Shown here: positions 11,821-23,409 of the stretch, in pieces
How positions within the stretch are numbered: position 1 is the first letter of the stretch
Layout of the letters: each line of letters begins with the position of its first letter
DNA from: Numida meleagris
Taxonomy: Eukaryota; Chordata; Aves; Galliformes; Numididae
Assembly (NCBI RefSeq): GCF_002078875.1
Contig: NC_034438.1
Coordinates: 71,345,405 to 71,409,404 of the forward strand
DNA length: 64,000 nucleotides
Direction of reading: 5' to 3'
Position numbers and translations under genes: made by a program
The notes under the pieces: model-generated
The model's input: the letters and a program-made list of their open reading frames with translations, nothing else
Told to the model about the DNA's origin: nothing
Database searches by the model: none

Positions 11821-13610
11821 CTATTTATCCTGGGAAGAATACAGGAATGCTAACCAGGCATGTAGAGTTAAGAACAGAAAGGCTTTGGCACAACTGGAAG
11901 TGAATTTGGCAAGGTGTATGATCAATAATAAAAAAGCTTTTGCAAGTACGTTGGCAAGATAAGAAAGATTAAATAAATGGACAACCTCTGATAAATTAGA
12001 CAGGAGAATTGGTGACAACCACCATGGAGAAGGCTGAGGTACTCAAAGTTGTATTGCCTCTGTTTTCACTGCTAATCACTCGTAACACATGCCTTAGTTC
12101 CTCAAACTTCAGGACAAGAGCTAGGACAGTTAAGTTCCTTCCATTATAAGAGAAGATCTAGTCTGAGACCACCTGAGGAGTCTGAACATATGTAAGTTCT
12201 TGGAGCCTGACAAGATGCATCCCACAGTCCTCAGGGAACTGGCTGATGTAATCACTAAGTTATTCTCAATCATATTTTGAAAGTCATGGCAGTCAGGTGA
12301 AGTCCTCAGTGACTGAAGATAAGTCATATCACACCCATTTTAAGAAGGTGATAAGGAAGACCTTTGGAACTATCAACCAGTTAGTTTCACCACAGTGCCC
12401 AGTAAGATGATGGAATAGAACTTCCTGGAAATTACATCAAAACATACAGAAGACAGTGAGGTGATTATAGACAGCCAGCATCTCTTCACCAAGTGCAAAT
12501 GGTGCCTCATGATTCTAGTGGTCTTCTATGACAGAGAGGATAGGTGGACAAGGGAAAAGCAACTGAAGTCATCTACCTGGACTTCTGTAAGGTCTTTGAT
12601 ATAGTCCTCCCCAACTCTCTTGTCCGTAAATTGGAGAGATAGAAGCCTCTTAGGTGGATAAGGAATTGGCTGGATGGACACATCCAAGGATTTACAACCA
12701 AATCTTAATGTCCAAATGGCAACCAGTAAGTAGTGGTGTCCTTCAAGGGTCATACTGTGATCAATACTATTTAATATCTTCATTAATTACATAAATGGAG
12801 GGAATGAGTATATCCTCAGCAAGTTTGTGACTGACACTAATTATAGTTGATAAACAAGTGGGAAGAGGTACCTTGGCAGACTTAAGAGATTGGCCCATGT
12901 GAAACTCATGAAGTTTAACAAGTCCAAGTGCAAGAACTTGCTTCTTAGAGAAATCTCCATTATCAGTAAACTGGGTGATAAATTGATTGAGATCAGTTCT
13001 GCAGAGAATAAATTGGGAATATTGGGAGTGAAAAATCATATATGAGCCATCAACATGTGTCTGCAGCCCAGAAAACAAGTCGTATCCTGGGTTGCATCAG
13101 AAGTATGGCCAGCAGGTGAAGGGAGATGACTGTCCCTCTCTACTCTGCTCTCATAAGATCTCACTTGGAGTACTGCATTCACCCTGGGGTGAATGGGTCT
13201 AGAGGATGGCCGTGGAAATAACTGGGAGACTCGAACACATTTTCTTTGTGGAGAGGCTGATAAAGTTGGTTTTGTTTAGTCTACAGAAGAGAAGACTCCA
13301 AGAAGACTTTATTGTGGCCTTCCAATGTATAAAGGGGGTGTATAATAAAGCTGAAGACGTTTTACCAGGAACTGTAGTGTAAGAACAACAGTTTCAAACT
13401 GAAGGAGTAATTTCAACTGGGTGCAAGGAATAAATGTCTTATGATGAGTTGTGAGACACTGGAAAAGGTATCCAGAGGAGCTGTGGATGACCCATTTTTA
13501 GAGTTATTCAAAGTAAAGCTGGACAGAGCTTTTGGGCAGCTTGATCTAGTGAAAGATGCCTCTGCATGATGCAAGGACATAGGACTAGATGGTACCCAAA
13601 TATTTATCGA
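11821..13610 (+). mobile_element. Long degenerate CR1 LINE copy
   Basis: The longest CR1 piece in the window, plus strand. It begins in the ORF2 linker after the endonuclease (translated traces EYRNANQACR and LEVNLARCMINNKKAF), and continues through the RT domain, thumb and C-terminal region to near the 3' end (about 13540-13610). The final tail is altered: the usual GATCTTTAAGG...CCAACC and octamer repeat are not recognisable. Many stops in all frames indicate an old copy. Confidence 0.88.
11826..13560 (+). pseudogene. CR1 ORF2 relic (linker plus RT)
   Basis: No long open frame survives. RT motif A is recognisable as TWTS/VYLDF-CKVFDIV in shifting frames around 12560-12605. Motif C appears as SKFVTDT near 12820-12835 instead of SKFADDT, so the catalytic aspartate pair is lost. 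Downstream, codons for the conserved HLEYC segment are around 13160-13175. The minus-strand frames at 12130-12327, 12526-12783 and 12767-13078 are shadows of it. Confidence 0.85.
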
Positions 13611-13767
13611 AACCGTCCCTCCACTGTCTACTGCAATGTATCACATATAAAGTACCTTAAATTTGCTGACATATTGGAACACTAGTTTGGAGAACTGTTA
13701 CTGGGGGGACAATAAATTTCCAATTGACTTTGAAGTTGTGTAGGATTTCTGTTTTACTTGAATGCAC

Positions 13768-14783
13768 AGTAGTCTATTGGGTCCAATGGGATTCATCCCA
13801 GAGTACTGAGAGTGACAGCTGATATCTGGGAAACCACAGGCCAGTCAGCCTCACCTACATCTCTGGAAAGGTGATGGAACAACTTGTTCTGGAAACCCTC
13901 TCCAAGAATTAGAAGAGAAGAAGTTTATCAGGAGTAGTCAACATGAATTTACCAAGGAAGAAAAGTGCTTGACCAACCTCGTAGCCTTAGCCTTCTATGA
14001 TGTCATCACTGGCTGTGTAGATGGAGAGAGAGCAGAGGATATTGTGTACCTTAACTTCAGTAGGGCATTTGACACTGTCTCCAACAAGATCCTTGTTATG
14101 ATACTAGAACGTGTGGGATAGATGAGTGGATAGTAAGGTGAGTTGACAACTGGCTGACTGGCAAAGTTCAGAGTGTTGTCGTCAGCTGCACAGAGTCTGC
14201 TTGGAGGCATGTAATTAGTAGTGTTCCCCAGGGGTCAGTTCTGGGTTTGATTTTGTTCGATATTTTCTCCAACAACCTGGATGAAGGGATGAAGTCCACC
14301 CTCAGCAAGTTTGCTGATGATACAAAGCTGGGAGAAACTGCATGAGCGAGCAGTGTGCCCTTGTGGTTGAGGGATGTGATCCTCCCCTTCTGCTCTGACC
14401 TGATGAGGCCACATTTAGAATACTGTGTCAAGTTCTGGGCTCCTCAGTTCAAAAACCTCAGGGATCTCCTAGAAGGAGTCCAGCAGAAGGCAACAAAGAT
14501 GATTAAGGGCCTGGAGCATCTCCCGTACAAGGAAAGGCTGAGCAACCTGGTTCTGTTCAGCCTGGGGAAAGGAACACCAAGAGAGGATCTGATAAATGCT
14601 TATAAATATCTAAATGGAGGTGGGAAACAAATGGATGAGGCCAGGCTCTTCTCAGTGGTGCACAGCGATACGAAAATGAGTGAACTGAATACGATGGTGG
14701 CCCTGCCTGTGGCAGGGGCATTGGAACTTGATGATCCTTGGGGTACCTTCCAACCCAAGCCATTCTATGATTCTGTGATGGGT
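13768..14783 (+). mobile_element. CR1 LINE copy with internal deletion
   Basis: Plus-strand CR1 running from before the RT (GxxGIHPRVL region) to a recognisable 3' end, GATGATCCTTGGGGTACCTT then CCAACCCAAGCCATTCTATG and a worn octamer tail ending at about 14783. The sequence passes directly from the RT motif C region (about 14305-14335) to the C-terminal LPFCSDLMRPHLEYCVKFW region (from about 14380). Roughly 100-130 codons found between these in other copies are missing. Confidence 0.92.
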
Positions 14784-14798
14784 GATGAGTCAAGCTGA
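14355..14798 (+). pseudogene. CR1 ORF2 C-terminal relic (147 open codons)
   Basis: An unusually open remnant. It contains RPHLEYCVKFWAPQ, LLEGVQQKATKMIKGLEHLP and ERLSNLVLFSLGKG, the standard CR1 ORF2 C-terminal order, and then reads through the 3' UTR. Upstream of the deletion, motif C is intact as KFADDTKLG (about 14306-14332), and motif A reads YLNFSRAFDTV (about 14047-14079). The start codon at 14355 is fortuitous. Confidence 0.88.
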
Positions 14799-14811
14799 AA
14801 GGGTTATAATA

Positions 14812-15605
14812 AATGAGGTTACATCAGGCCAACAGCTGTTGACTAGTGGGGCTTCTTAGGGCTCCATTTTAGGGCTGTTTCTCTTCAGAGTTTTTATGAT
14901 CTGGGTACAGGACTCAAATGCATACTAAGTGAGTTTGTAGGTGATACTAAGCTGGGAGGATCTGCTGATTCCCTCAAGGGTAGAGATGCAATGATTGGCA
15001 TTCACCAATTATATGAAACTTAACAAGAGCCAAAAGGGCCAACCATACCATGGGTGCATCATGCCCAGCACAGCCAGTCAAGGGAAGGGATTGTTCTACT
15101 CTATTCTGTGCTTGTTCAGCCTACCCTTGAGCACTGCATGCAGTTTTGGGCACCACAATATGAGATGGACATAAAGTTGTTAGAGAGCATCCAAAAGAGG
15201 GCTATGGAGTTGGTTTGAGGGTCTAGAGGGAAAGATGTACGAGGAGTGGCTGAGGTCCCTTGACTTGTTCAGCCCAGAGGAGAGGAGACTGAGGGGAAGC
15301 CTCATGGCAGCCTACAGCTTCCTCACAGAGGGGCAGGAACTGATCTCTTTGGCGACAGCAATAGGACTCCAGGGAACAGCTTAGAGCTACATCAGGAGAG
15401 GGTCAGGCTGAGTTTTAGGAAAAAGTTCTTCCCCAGAGTTGGGGACTGGAACAGGATGTCTAGGGCAGTGGTCAGGGTACCAAACCTGCCAGTGTTTAAG
15501 AAGCATTTGGATAACAGTCTTGGGCTTAATTTCAGAGTGGTCTTTGTGGATCCAGGATTCAGAGCAGATGAATCTTGTGAGTCCTTCCAACACAGGATAT
15601 TCTGA
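14812..15605 (+). mobile_element. Third consecutive CR1 LINE fragment
   Basis: Plus strand. Begins in the RT just before GSILG (codons of VTSGQQLLTSG at about 14818-14850), passes a damaged motif C (EFVGDTKLG near 14931-14957), and has a shortened thumb region. It then covers [13 protein letters not shown] and EERRLRGSLMAAY (about 15120-15320) to a degenerate 3' end at about 15605. It follows the previous copy's tail by under 30 bases and is in the same orientation. It looks like a separate subfamily by sequence. Confidence 0.85.
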
Positions 15606-18133
15606 AATACCAGAAAGTATTTCTGCCTGCTTTTACTTAAAACTTGTTTCTCTTAGTTAAATCTCATTTCATTGAAGTTATGTGTTACCCTTTACCAGAA
15701 CTCAATTTTTATTTCCATTTCCAGAAAGCTTTCTAGAAAGATACTTATTTTCCCTTGAAATTGAATGTACATCACTTTGTGGATTATAAAATATCCAGGA
15801 AAGTGCTGGAATTTGGAAAAATGGTGTCTCCAGTTAACTTTCCTTTTGCACTTTGATCTTTGTCAAATGAGGTCAAAATATTTATTGCCAATTTCAGTGA
15901 ATAGCAGCAGATGGCCACAGCTGATTGTCTCCTGCTCAGTTTAAAACTGAATGAGATGATGTTGGCCAGCAAGAGGATGAAATTACACAGATGTTGACTC
16001 TCTTTTTGCCTGAGGGATTATTTATTTCTATGTGAGGTAGGAGAGAAATCTCAAAGCATTCTGGATTTCTTTTGGCACTTTCGGTCTTCTCTCATCTTCA
16101 GGTAATTCATAGACTTGATTTTATACTCCACATCTAACTGGAGAGTACTGAGGTTTAATCCTTTCCAGAGTAGACAGCTACAAAACACTCCACCTATTAC
16201 TGCTGTCAAGTTGCCTAGAAACTTTTAAGGTTTCAAAGCTGGGATAGATCAGGAGATTATTTTTATTTTGTGCCCAAATCTCCGTTGTCGCTAAATCAGT
16301 TTGGGATTTATTTCAAGTTGCTGATCCACATCCTTTCAGCTCTTTCTGGTAATACCTCTCTCTTTCCAGACAAACGAGTATTTGGCTTTCAGTTCAGTGC
16401 GCAGAATTAGAAGGGAAAAGATGCATTTTGTTTAGAGAGCTGTTGAATGTGGGATTCACTGCAACAGAAGATCCATCCCAGTCAGTCTCAGCTCCTGTAG
16501 GGTAGGATAAAAGGCTCATCTCTTTGTTCTGCCTTTCCCTAGCTTGGATTGCAGACTGCTCCTAGTAATGCTGTTTTGGACACTGTCTTGTTTTGTTCCA
16601 TTTTTAAAACAAGCTGGAACAGTATAGGGGCATGTACTTAATTTTCTTTCCATATAATAAAAAAAATCTGGTGATAGTTGTCATAGAAAGAACAAAAAAA
16701 AAGAAGAAATACTTTTCACAATTTACACTTAATCTGAAGGCTAATTAGTAACATTGATAAAGATCTGATGTATTCGTGTAAGAGCAAATACCAAGCATTT
16801 GTCACAATCGTTTATGAACGAGTACTTGAAAACAGAATAAATTCTTCAGTTGCAAATAAAAAACAGTGCCCTATTTCTAACAAGTGTCCTATTGATTTGT
16901 TAAATGTGTATTTGTAACTCCATCAAGTGCAGAGATTACAATAAGATTAAGATGATCTTTGCAGGATTATTGTGACAATAGCTGTCTTGTCTCTCTGCAT
17001 ATCAGAGAATGACGAAGGTTAGAGTGGTAGAGTGATGGAAAACAAATGATGTGAAAAAAAAAGAATCAGAAAAAGAATCAGAAAGAAAAAAAAGAATCAG
17101 AAAGAATCAGTCAAGGAGAGGTCAAGGAAAGGAGCATTTAAAAGAAAAGCTAGGCACTTTTACAGAAAGTCATTGGGAGAAAGTAAGGAAGAAACAAATT
17201 ATTACATGAAGAGAGGAGATGACATAGATTATACAAAGAGCTCTGGCTTTGTCCTGTGTTCATAGGCCCAAAATTCTCTTGCCAGATTTGATTGTCATCA
17301 GTGAAACTGCTTCCTCACAATTACCATATGTATTTGGAAGCTAGCCACACTCCTTGTTTAACCACAGTACATGCTTTGGAAATTCCATTTAAATGTCAGA
17401 ACTGTCTGTTTGAATTGAATTGTACACTGTTTAACTGTTTGCTTCTATCTAAGTCAACTTGCAGCACTGAAATAGCTGCTGATTTTTCTAACTTTTAAAC
17501 TCTTGCTCTATCTCTTACATACTGCAGTATTTAAATACATTCCGTCTATGATATGTGATTGTCTCACACCTTCATACACATCAGTGTTAAAAGAAAAGGG
17601 GAAAAGAAGTTTGGAATTCTGCAGAGTATTGCAACTATGCCTGAATTCTGTAGTTAAAGTCAATTAATGGTATAGCCTTGGATTATTACACTTAGAAAGA
17701 CAGTGATACATAAAATCTTCTCACCAGTCCAGTCCCTGGATCATCTAACTCAGTTATGCATGATGACAAAGATGTCACAATAGTTTCATCCATCTCTCTC
17801 AGGCCTCTGGCTAGTACATTTGTTATCTTTCCTTAAAGCCTCAGGGAGGGCTGACACAAGAGGGTTGCTTATATTTTTGCAGATCTAACAACAATATTCA
17901 AATTTACTAAAAAGACACTTGGGCGCCTTTAAGTGATCTTTTCACATTCATCCAAATATTTTAAAATGACGTCAAATTTTGAATGAGTTTGTCATCTGTT
18001 CTTCAGCACCCATTAAATCATCTGTATGCATCTTACTGGAAAGCTTTTCAGATCCTTATCTGTTAATAACTGAATAAACAGCTGGTGCCAAAGCTACAAC
18101 ATATGACAGTTTCTCACAGTGACAAAAGTGCTT
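15606..18133. other. Unique DNA with a short imperfect tandem repeat
   Basis: No gene recognised. At about 17056-17112 an AAGAATCAG-type unit occurs four times with A-rich spacers. Frames at 15784-15972 (-) and 17292-17498 (+) are short and featureless. Confidence 0.5.
17056..17112. repeat. Imperfect AAGAATCAGAAA tandem array
   Basis: Four GAATCAG units separated by A-rich spacers of variable length, ending in a fifth truncated unit (GAATCAGTCAAGG). It looks like slippage within an A-rich tract. Confidence 0.75.
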
Positions 18134-18464
18134 ATAGAATCACAGAATCATAGAATGGTTTGGGTTGGAAGGGACCTTTAAGCTCATCTTGTTTCCACCC
18201 CCTTCTATAGGCAGGGACACCTCCCTCTAGACCAGGTTGCTCACAGCCCCATCCAGCCTGGCCTCGAACCCCTCCAAGGAGGAGGTATCCACAACCTCAC
18301 TGGGCAATGTGTTCCAGTGTCTTACCACCCTCACAGTAAAGAATTTCTTCCTAATATCTAGTCTAAATCTACCCTCTCCCAGTTTAAAGCCATTTTCCCT
18401 TGTCTGGTCACTACCTGCCCTTATAAATGACCCCTCCCCAGCTTTCCTGTAGGCCCCCTTCAGT
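18134..18464 (-). mobile_element. CR1 LINE 3' end
   Basis: Minus-strand CR1. The plus strand starts with the octamer tail complement (AGAATCACAGAATCATAGAA), then TGGTTTGGGTTGGAAGGGAC and the complement of the ORF2 C-terminus (GGTATCCACAACCTCACTGG, TTCCTAATATCTAGTCTAAA). Truncated at about 18464. It is from a different subfamily than the 23.0-kb copy, judging by the GGTTTGGGTTGGAAGGGACC end. Confidence 0.95.
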
Positions 18465-20271
18465 TATGGTGATATAATAATGTATGAAAAATGAAAATAT
18501 TATTTGGTGTTGTATAGCATAGCAGAGAGGCTTTAAGGAGTTTCCATTTGTATGTATCACACAGAGTTCTGGTCTGGTTGACCAGGACAGTGTCATTTAT
18601 TTACATTTATTGCTATGGATGACCATAGTTGAAGTAGCACTGGTTGAGCAGACACCTCTGACTAACTTCTTGTCTCCATAACAATCTGCATTTCATTGCT
18701 CCTGCTTGTTTTGGCATACTGTACAGTTTTGAATAACTTAGGACTGCAGAGTAATGTAACACATACCCCATATTTTGCTACTTCAGTTTTACGAGTTTCC
18801 TGCTGAAGATTTCTTAGTTCACACTATCTTTTGCCTATTTTAGCTTCTAATCCTCTTTCCTGCTGGTACTTTCATCAGCTGTATCCCCTCATATGTCTTC
18901 TAGGTCTTCTCTTCAGCTTTTTCTTTTCTCCATTCAAGTCACAGTATAAGATGAACTGTAGATACTTCAATATCAGCACATTTAAAGCACCCAGAAAACA
19001 TGTATGCTTTATTCCATCTTCATTTTTCTCTTGTCTCTAAAGCCCTAATCTCTGTAGTTTTTACCCTACCTACTTTGGGTAATTTTCTCATTTTTGCTCA
19101 GTTTTAATCCCAGAAGCAATATTTTTATCTTCTTTCCTTTATGTGTCAATTATCTCCCAGTCCTGTGCTCCCCTTCTTCTTTCTTTCCACATTTATGTAC
19201 CTGCAATAGAATGAATTGAGTTCTCTACTGGTCTTTATCATTACTTCCTATTCCTTTCTCAAGCCTGTCACAATCAACTTTTAGTTCTTTCTTATCATAT
19301 CTGATCCTCAGATAACCACCATCTTTGTACCAGCTGACTCTCTTTCCATTCAAAGCCTGCCTTCGGACCACAGGTAGTATTTCTGATGCTTCCCCAGTAG
19401 TAACTTTGCTCACTTCAGTCTCAGTGTCACATAAATAGATTTCACATTCTCTCTCACTGTTTATTTTTTCTCTCTTAGTGCTTCTGGACAGCAGTTCATC
19501 ACTCAGGTGCATTATCAGAAAGAGTATTATTTCCTTAGAAATAATGCTAAGTTCTCACTCCTAAGGTATAAGCGAATAAGTGAATCTCAGTACCTTTGCA
19601 GCCCTGGATCAACTGCTCCAACTTTGTTTTCATCACTCTCAATAAATCCTGTGTTTACCCATAAATGTACATTCTAAATGTACCTTTAGGGGACACTTTC
19701 ATGCTCATTCCTTCTGCCTTCCTCTGTGTCCAGCATGAGGAACTTTGGTCTTTTGTTTCAAAACTTTTTATTGCAGATCACCACTTATCTTTCAATTATT
19801 CTTTTTTATACTTTCACCAGCAGCTGGCAGGTACAAGGAAAAAATGACCTGTGGGTTTTTTCTTTAGTTTTCTCAACTATCCTCCACAAAACTATCTTTT
19901 GATGACTACACATCACTTGTAAACTGTCACCTGTGCCAGTCATCTCTACACCTTGAAACCATGCTATCGTGTCACCTTACTTTTGTCTTTATCTGTTTCA
20001 TGTTATTTAGATGGCATGCAACTGTGAGGTCCCTTTTCATTCATCATAAGCATCATAATTTCCTTGTCAAAGCTCCATGCAAAATTCTGAAACTGCTGAG
20101 GTCAGGACTTTCCCTCAGAATGTAAAAGTAGCAGAATTCCTTTTACATAGATTTAACTTTCTACTAATGTACCTTCAGAAGACAGAAACTGTCACTAAGT
20201 GGTTAGTGAGAAAGCCAAGATCATATGACATTGCAATCCTGACATTAATTGAAATAGTTCAGTATCAATCT

Positions 20272-20295
20272 CACTCTTGGGCATAACCAAGAGTG
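20272..20295. repeat. Perfect 9-bp inverted repeat
   Basis: Arms CACTCTTGG and CCAAGAGTG with loop GCATAA. The downstream T-run starts about 30 bases later. One or two such hairpins are expected by chance in a window this size. Confidence 0.85.
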
Positions 20296-22138
20296 CTTTT
20301 AACCCTCATCCTGAAGTAGGTTTTTTTCTTTTTATTTGTTTTATTTTTAAACTTCCTCTATAGAGATTTTGGGGTTTGTTTTCAGGCAGAATTATCATCA
20401 TGTGTCCATTTTGTAATGATGAGTTCACATTACATCTTCATCTTCACAAAACTACTAGGGCTATCTGATAGTACTACCATTAGGATAAGAGCAGACAACT
20501 CACTTCTTTCTTCTGAATTCCTTTTCTCAGCGTTTTCTTCCATCCTTTTCACTGATTTATCCTTTTTGTCTAGCTGTCTAGTCTTTTGCCTAGAGACTTC
20601 TCCTTACAGACACAGGATTCTTTAAAACATCAGTATTAGTAACTTTTGAGCTTTTTTTATTCCTAAAAGAATTTGCCCTTCAAATTACCAATGCATGTGG
20701 CTCCTCCATTTTTAAGAGTCAAAGATTTGTTATTACTGCATCTTGGACAGCTGACCTGAGTGAGGAAAAATGACCAGCAATAAATTTCCGCTGTTGTTAA
20801 GCATTATGTGGAAGGCTCTATCCATTTAATCCATCAATATTATCATAAGTGACCAAATTTTCTTCATACAACAAAAGATGGCCTGAGGCTAGCATGTCTG
20901 TTGTTTGCAAAATCTGCTCCTTTACTTGCGTTTTCATTAGAGTACTTAGCACTTTATTTTGTTATTTTTTTCAGCTGTGTAGCAAATGGCACTGAAATTA
21001 AGACATATATTTTATTACAAGGTACTGCCTGAATTCAGTTTGCATAATTCAAGCTGGTTTCTGTACAGTAACTCTACAGCCTTGCTGCAGAGCTTTAAGA
21101 AGACTTCACAAAGAACACTTAAAGTAGCAGAGTTCCTGTTTCCTGACACTGTGTTTGTATATAATGTCTTTATTTTGTCATAGCAATAACCTCCTACATG
21201 ATTTAGTTAGTTTTTCCATGTACAAAGCTTTTACAATACAAGAGGGAAGAACTGGGCGATGTTACACCAAAAATGAGACTGACTGCTTTCCTTTGCCAGG
21301 GGCACTCCTTTTAAAAATGGAAAAATCTCATTGGAACCATTCTATTTTCCAGTTGCTTAGAGTCATTCAATTGCGCAAACAAAACAACAGCATTTAGTGC
21401 CAATTTAGGTGCCTTCAGGTATCTTAGATGTCTGCAGAGGAATATAGTATGACGCAGAATGACTGGGAGTCCCCCATCCTTCTGGAGCAGCACCACAAGT
21501 CCAAACGCAATTAGTTCACTATCAATTTCTAAATGGTACTAGAAGCTATGTATACTCAGTTGAATTGCTCCCGTGGGATATACACTGCTTTAAACATGAG
21601 AAGCCTCTGGCCTATTCACAGTGCTTTACTGCCTGACTTACAGAACTGCTTAACAGTTTAGCAACAGTAGATTTTTCATGGCAAACTCTGTGAAAAGAGA
21701 TTGACTGGAAGCATTGCATTTCCTGTAGATGGTGTTGAAGTTGCACACAGAAAATTAGGAAGGAACATTTCTCTTTCCTGGGAGTAAGTAAGTCTTTTGT
21801 AGGCCTGTAGCCTCAACTGTGTAATGTAAAAGTGCTGATTCAGTCAGACACTATCTTCTATTAAAGCACTTCACTGCTGCTTCGTCTCCAAAGCTGTAAC
21901 TGCATTTTCCATATTTTGTATTCTATCGTCACAAATTTTTACAATCCACCAAAAACGGGGAGCAGGAAAAACATAATTATATGTTAATTTAGAGTTTAGT
22001 ACTGTGAAACAAACTGACTGTGACAAATCTGTAAGTACTTAAGGAGCCACGTGCTTCTATCTCCAGTTGTCACCAAACTCTGTATTCCCTGTCCTTTCAT
22101 TTTAGATGAAGCTTCCCCATTTACAGTAAAACTATAAT

Positions 22139-22198
22139 TTGAAAGGGGGAAGAAAAAGAAAGAGGGAAAGAAAAGAGAAAGAAAGAATTTTTTTTTTT
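22139..22198. repeat. Purine-rich patch and T-run
   Basis: A G/A-rich low-complexity patch (GAAAGG, AAGAAAAAG units) followed by a run of about 12 T at 22189-22200. The minus-strand 70-codon frame crossing it is lysine/phenylalanine-rich because of the repeat. Confidence 0.8.
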
Positions 22199-23040
22199 TA
22201 TCAGCCATATAGTTCCTTTGTTGATTTTTTTTTTTTTCAAATTAGACACTAACACTGTACTAAGGACAAAAATCTAATAGCTTTTCTATGACAAAACCTA
22301 GCACAGTAGGAAGCTCTTATTTCAACAAGTTGTCAACTTAGTGCTTTTCAGTGCTACATGCAGGTGTAAGTGGAGGATTAGGCTGCTAATGCCAGAAGTA
22401 AACATAAACCGAATTAATGCAGAGACTAAGCAAGGTCAAATAAATAAATCTCCAAACGAGATTAGATTACTTGAAAGTTTCACTGTGGTAATTATGTATT
22501 AGATCTCCCCAGCTTTACACATCAGTCTCTCTCCTTACCTTCCTCTTTTCTTTTCACAATTGCAAGTGAAACAATGTTTTTTCTTCTGATAAGGAAGTAG
22601 AAGGATCTTAGGAGTAAGATAAATGCAGGAAAATATTTTATCTCCTGTACTGGAAAACATCAATCCACATTTTCTGAAGTGCCTGGAGTAGATCCCAACT
22701 CTTAGAAGTAATACTTTATCAAAAGACAGTATCAGTTTCCATATAACCTTAGCATTGACCCGTATTTACTTCAAGTAACATAGATTTGAGAAAGGTGCAA
22801 TCAGGGATAGACAACATATGGTGTTTTTGTAGTATGACAGAAAAGCAGAAAACGTGCTGGGCAGTCCTTTATATATTTTTAACACATACAGGGAGCTGCA
22901 CTTAATACTGAAACTTCATATGTAAGAATGCTTTTTTTGCTCTTTAAGCAGGGAGTGGGAAATTCAGATTAGGAGAATGATTATATATTAGGAAAATTAA
23001 TTATTACTTTTTGTGGAGTACTTCATGATCAAAGTCATGA

Positions 23041-23366
23041 AGAAGAGGAGGCTCAGGGGAGACCTTATCGCTCTCTATAACTACCTGAAGGGAGGTTGTA
23101 GTGAGCTGGGGGTCGGCCTCTTCTCTCTTGTAACTAGTGACAGGACGAGGGGGAATGGCCTCAAGTTGCACCAGGGGAGATTTAGGCTGGACATTAGGAA
23201 ACACAACTTTTCTGAAAGAGTGGCCAGGCGCTGGAATGGGCTGCCCAGGGAGGTGGTTGAGTCACCGTCCCTGGAGGTGTTCAAGAAACATTTAGATATA
23301 GCATTGAGACATGGTTTAGTGGGGTTATTGGTGGTAGGTGGCTGGTTGGACTGGATGATCTTATAG
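23041..23366 (+). pseudogene. CR1 ORF2 C-terminal fragment, uninterrupted
   Basis: The open frame (start codon at 23013, upstream of the element) reads [37 protein letters not shown] and [19 protein letters not shown], the normal C-terminal order of CR1 ORF2, then continues into the 3' region. It has no stop and no frameshift. The upstream methionine is host sequence, so no functional start is implied. It lacks the endonuclease and RT. Confidence 0.9.
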
Positions 23367-23409
23367 GTCTTTTCCAACCTAGCTAATTCTATGATTCTAT
23401 GATTCTATA
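23041..23409 (+). mobile_element. CR1 LINE 3' end, well preserved
   Basis: Plus-strand CR1, 5' truncated at GAAGAGGAGGCTCAGGGGAG. It carries the ORF2 C-terminus, 3' UTR, the TTTTCCAACCTAGCTA end and two and a half ATTCTATG octamers. It is the least decayed CR1 in the window, with no frame break across the retained ORF2 end. Confidence 0.97.

Larger units (their letters stand above)
18465..23040. other. Unique DNA, pyrimidine-rich on plus strand in part
   Basis: About 4.6 kb. From roughly 18640 to 20640 the plus strand is C/T-rich. Open frames here (95 codons at 19225-19512 minus, charged and lysine-rich; 69-80 codons elsewhere) have no recognisable domain. A 9-bp perfect hairpin lies at 20272-20295. 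A purine-rich patch followed by a T-run is at about 22139-22200. No transposon recognised. Confidence 0.5.

Noticed and set aside
19225..19512. 95-codon charged minus-strand frame as a gene
   Set aside because: No domain recognised; it lies in a C/T-rich plus strand that lowers stop frequency on the minus strand.
20272..20295. 9-bp hairpin as a possible terminator or small RNA
   Set aside because: A perfect 9-bp stem with short loop is expected by chance in a window of this size, and the DNA is not bacterial.
20120..21140. Near-repeat of AAGTAGCAGA-TTCCT at about 20127 and 21122
   Set aside because: Only about 16 bases match and flanks differ; not enough to call a repeat family.
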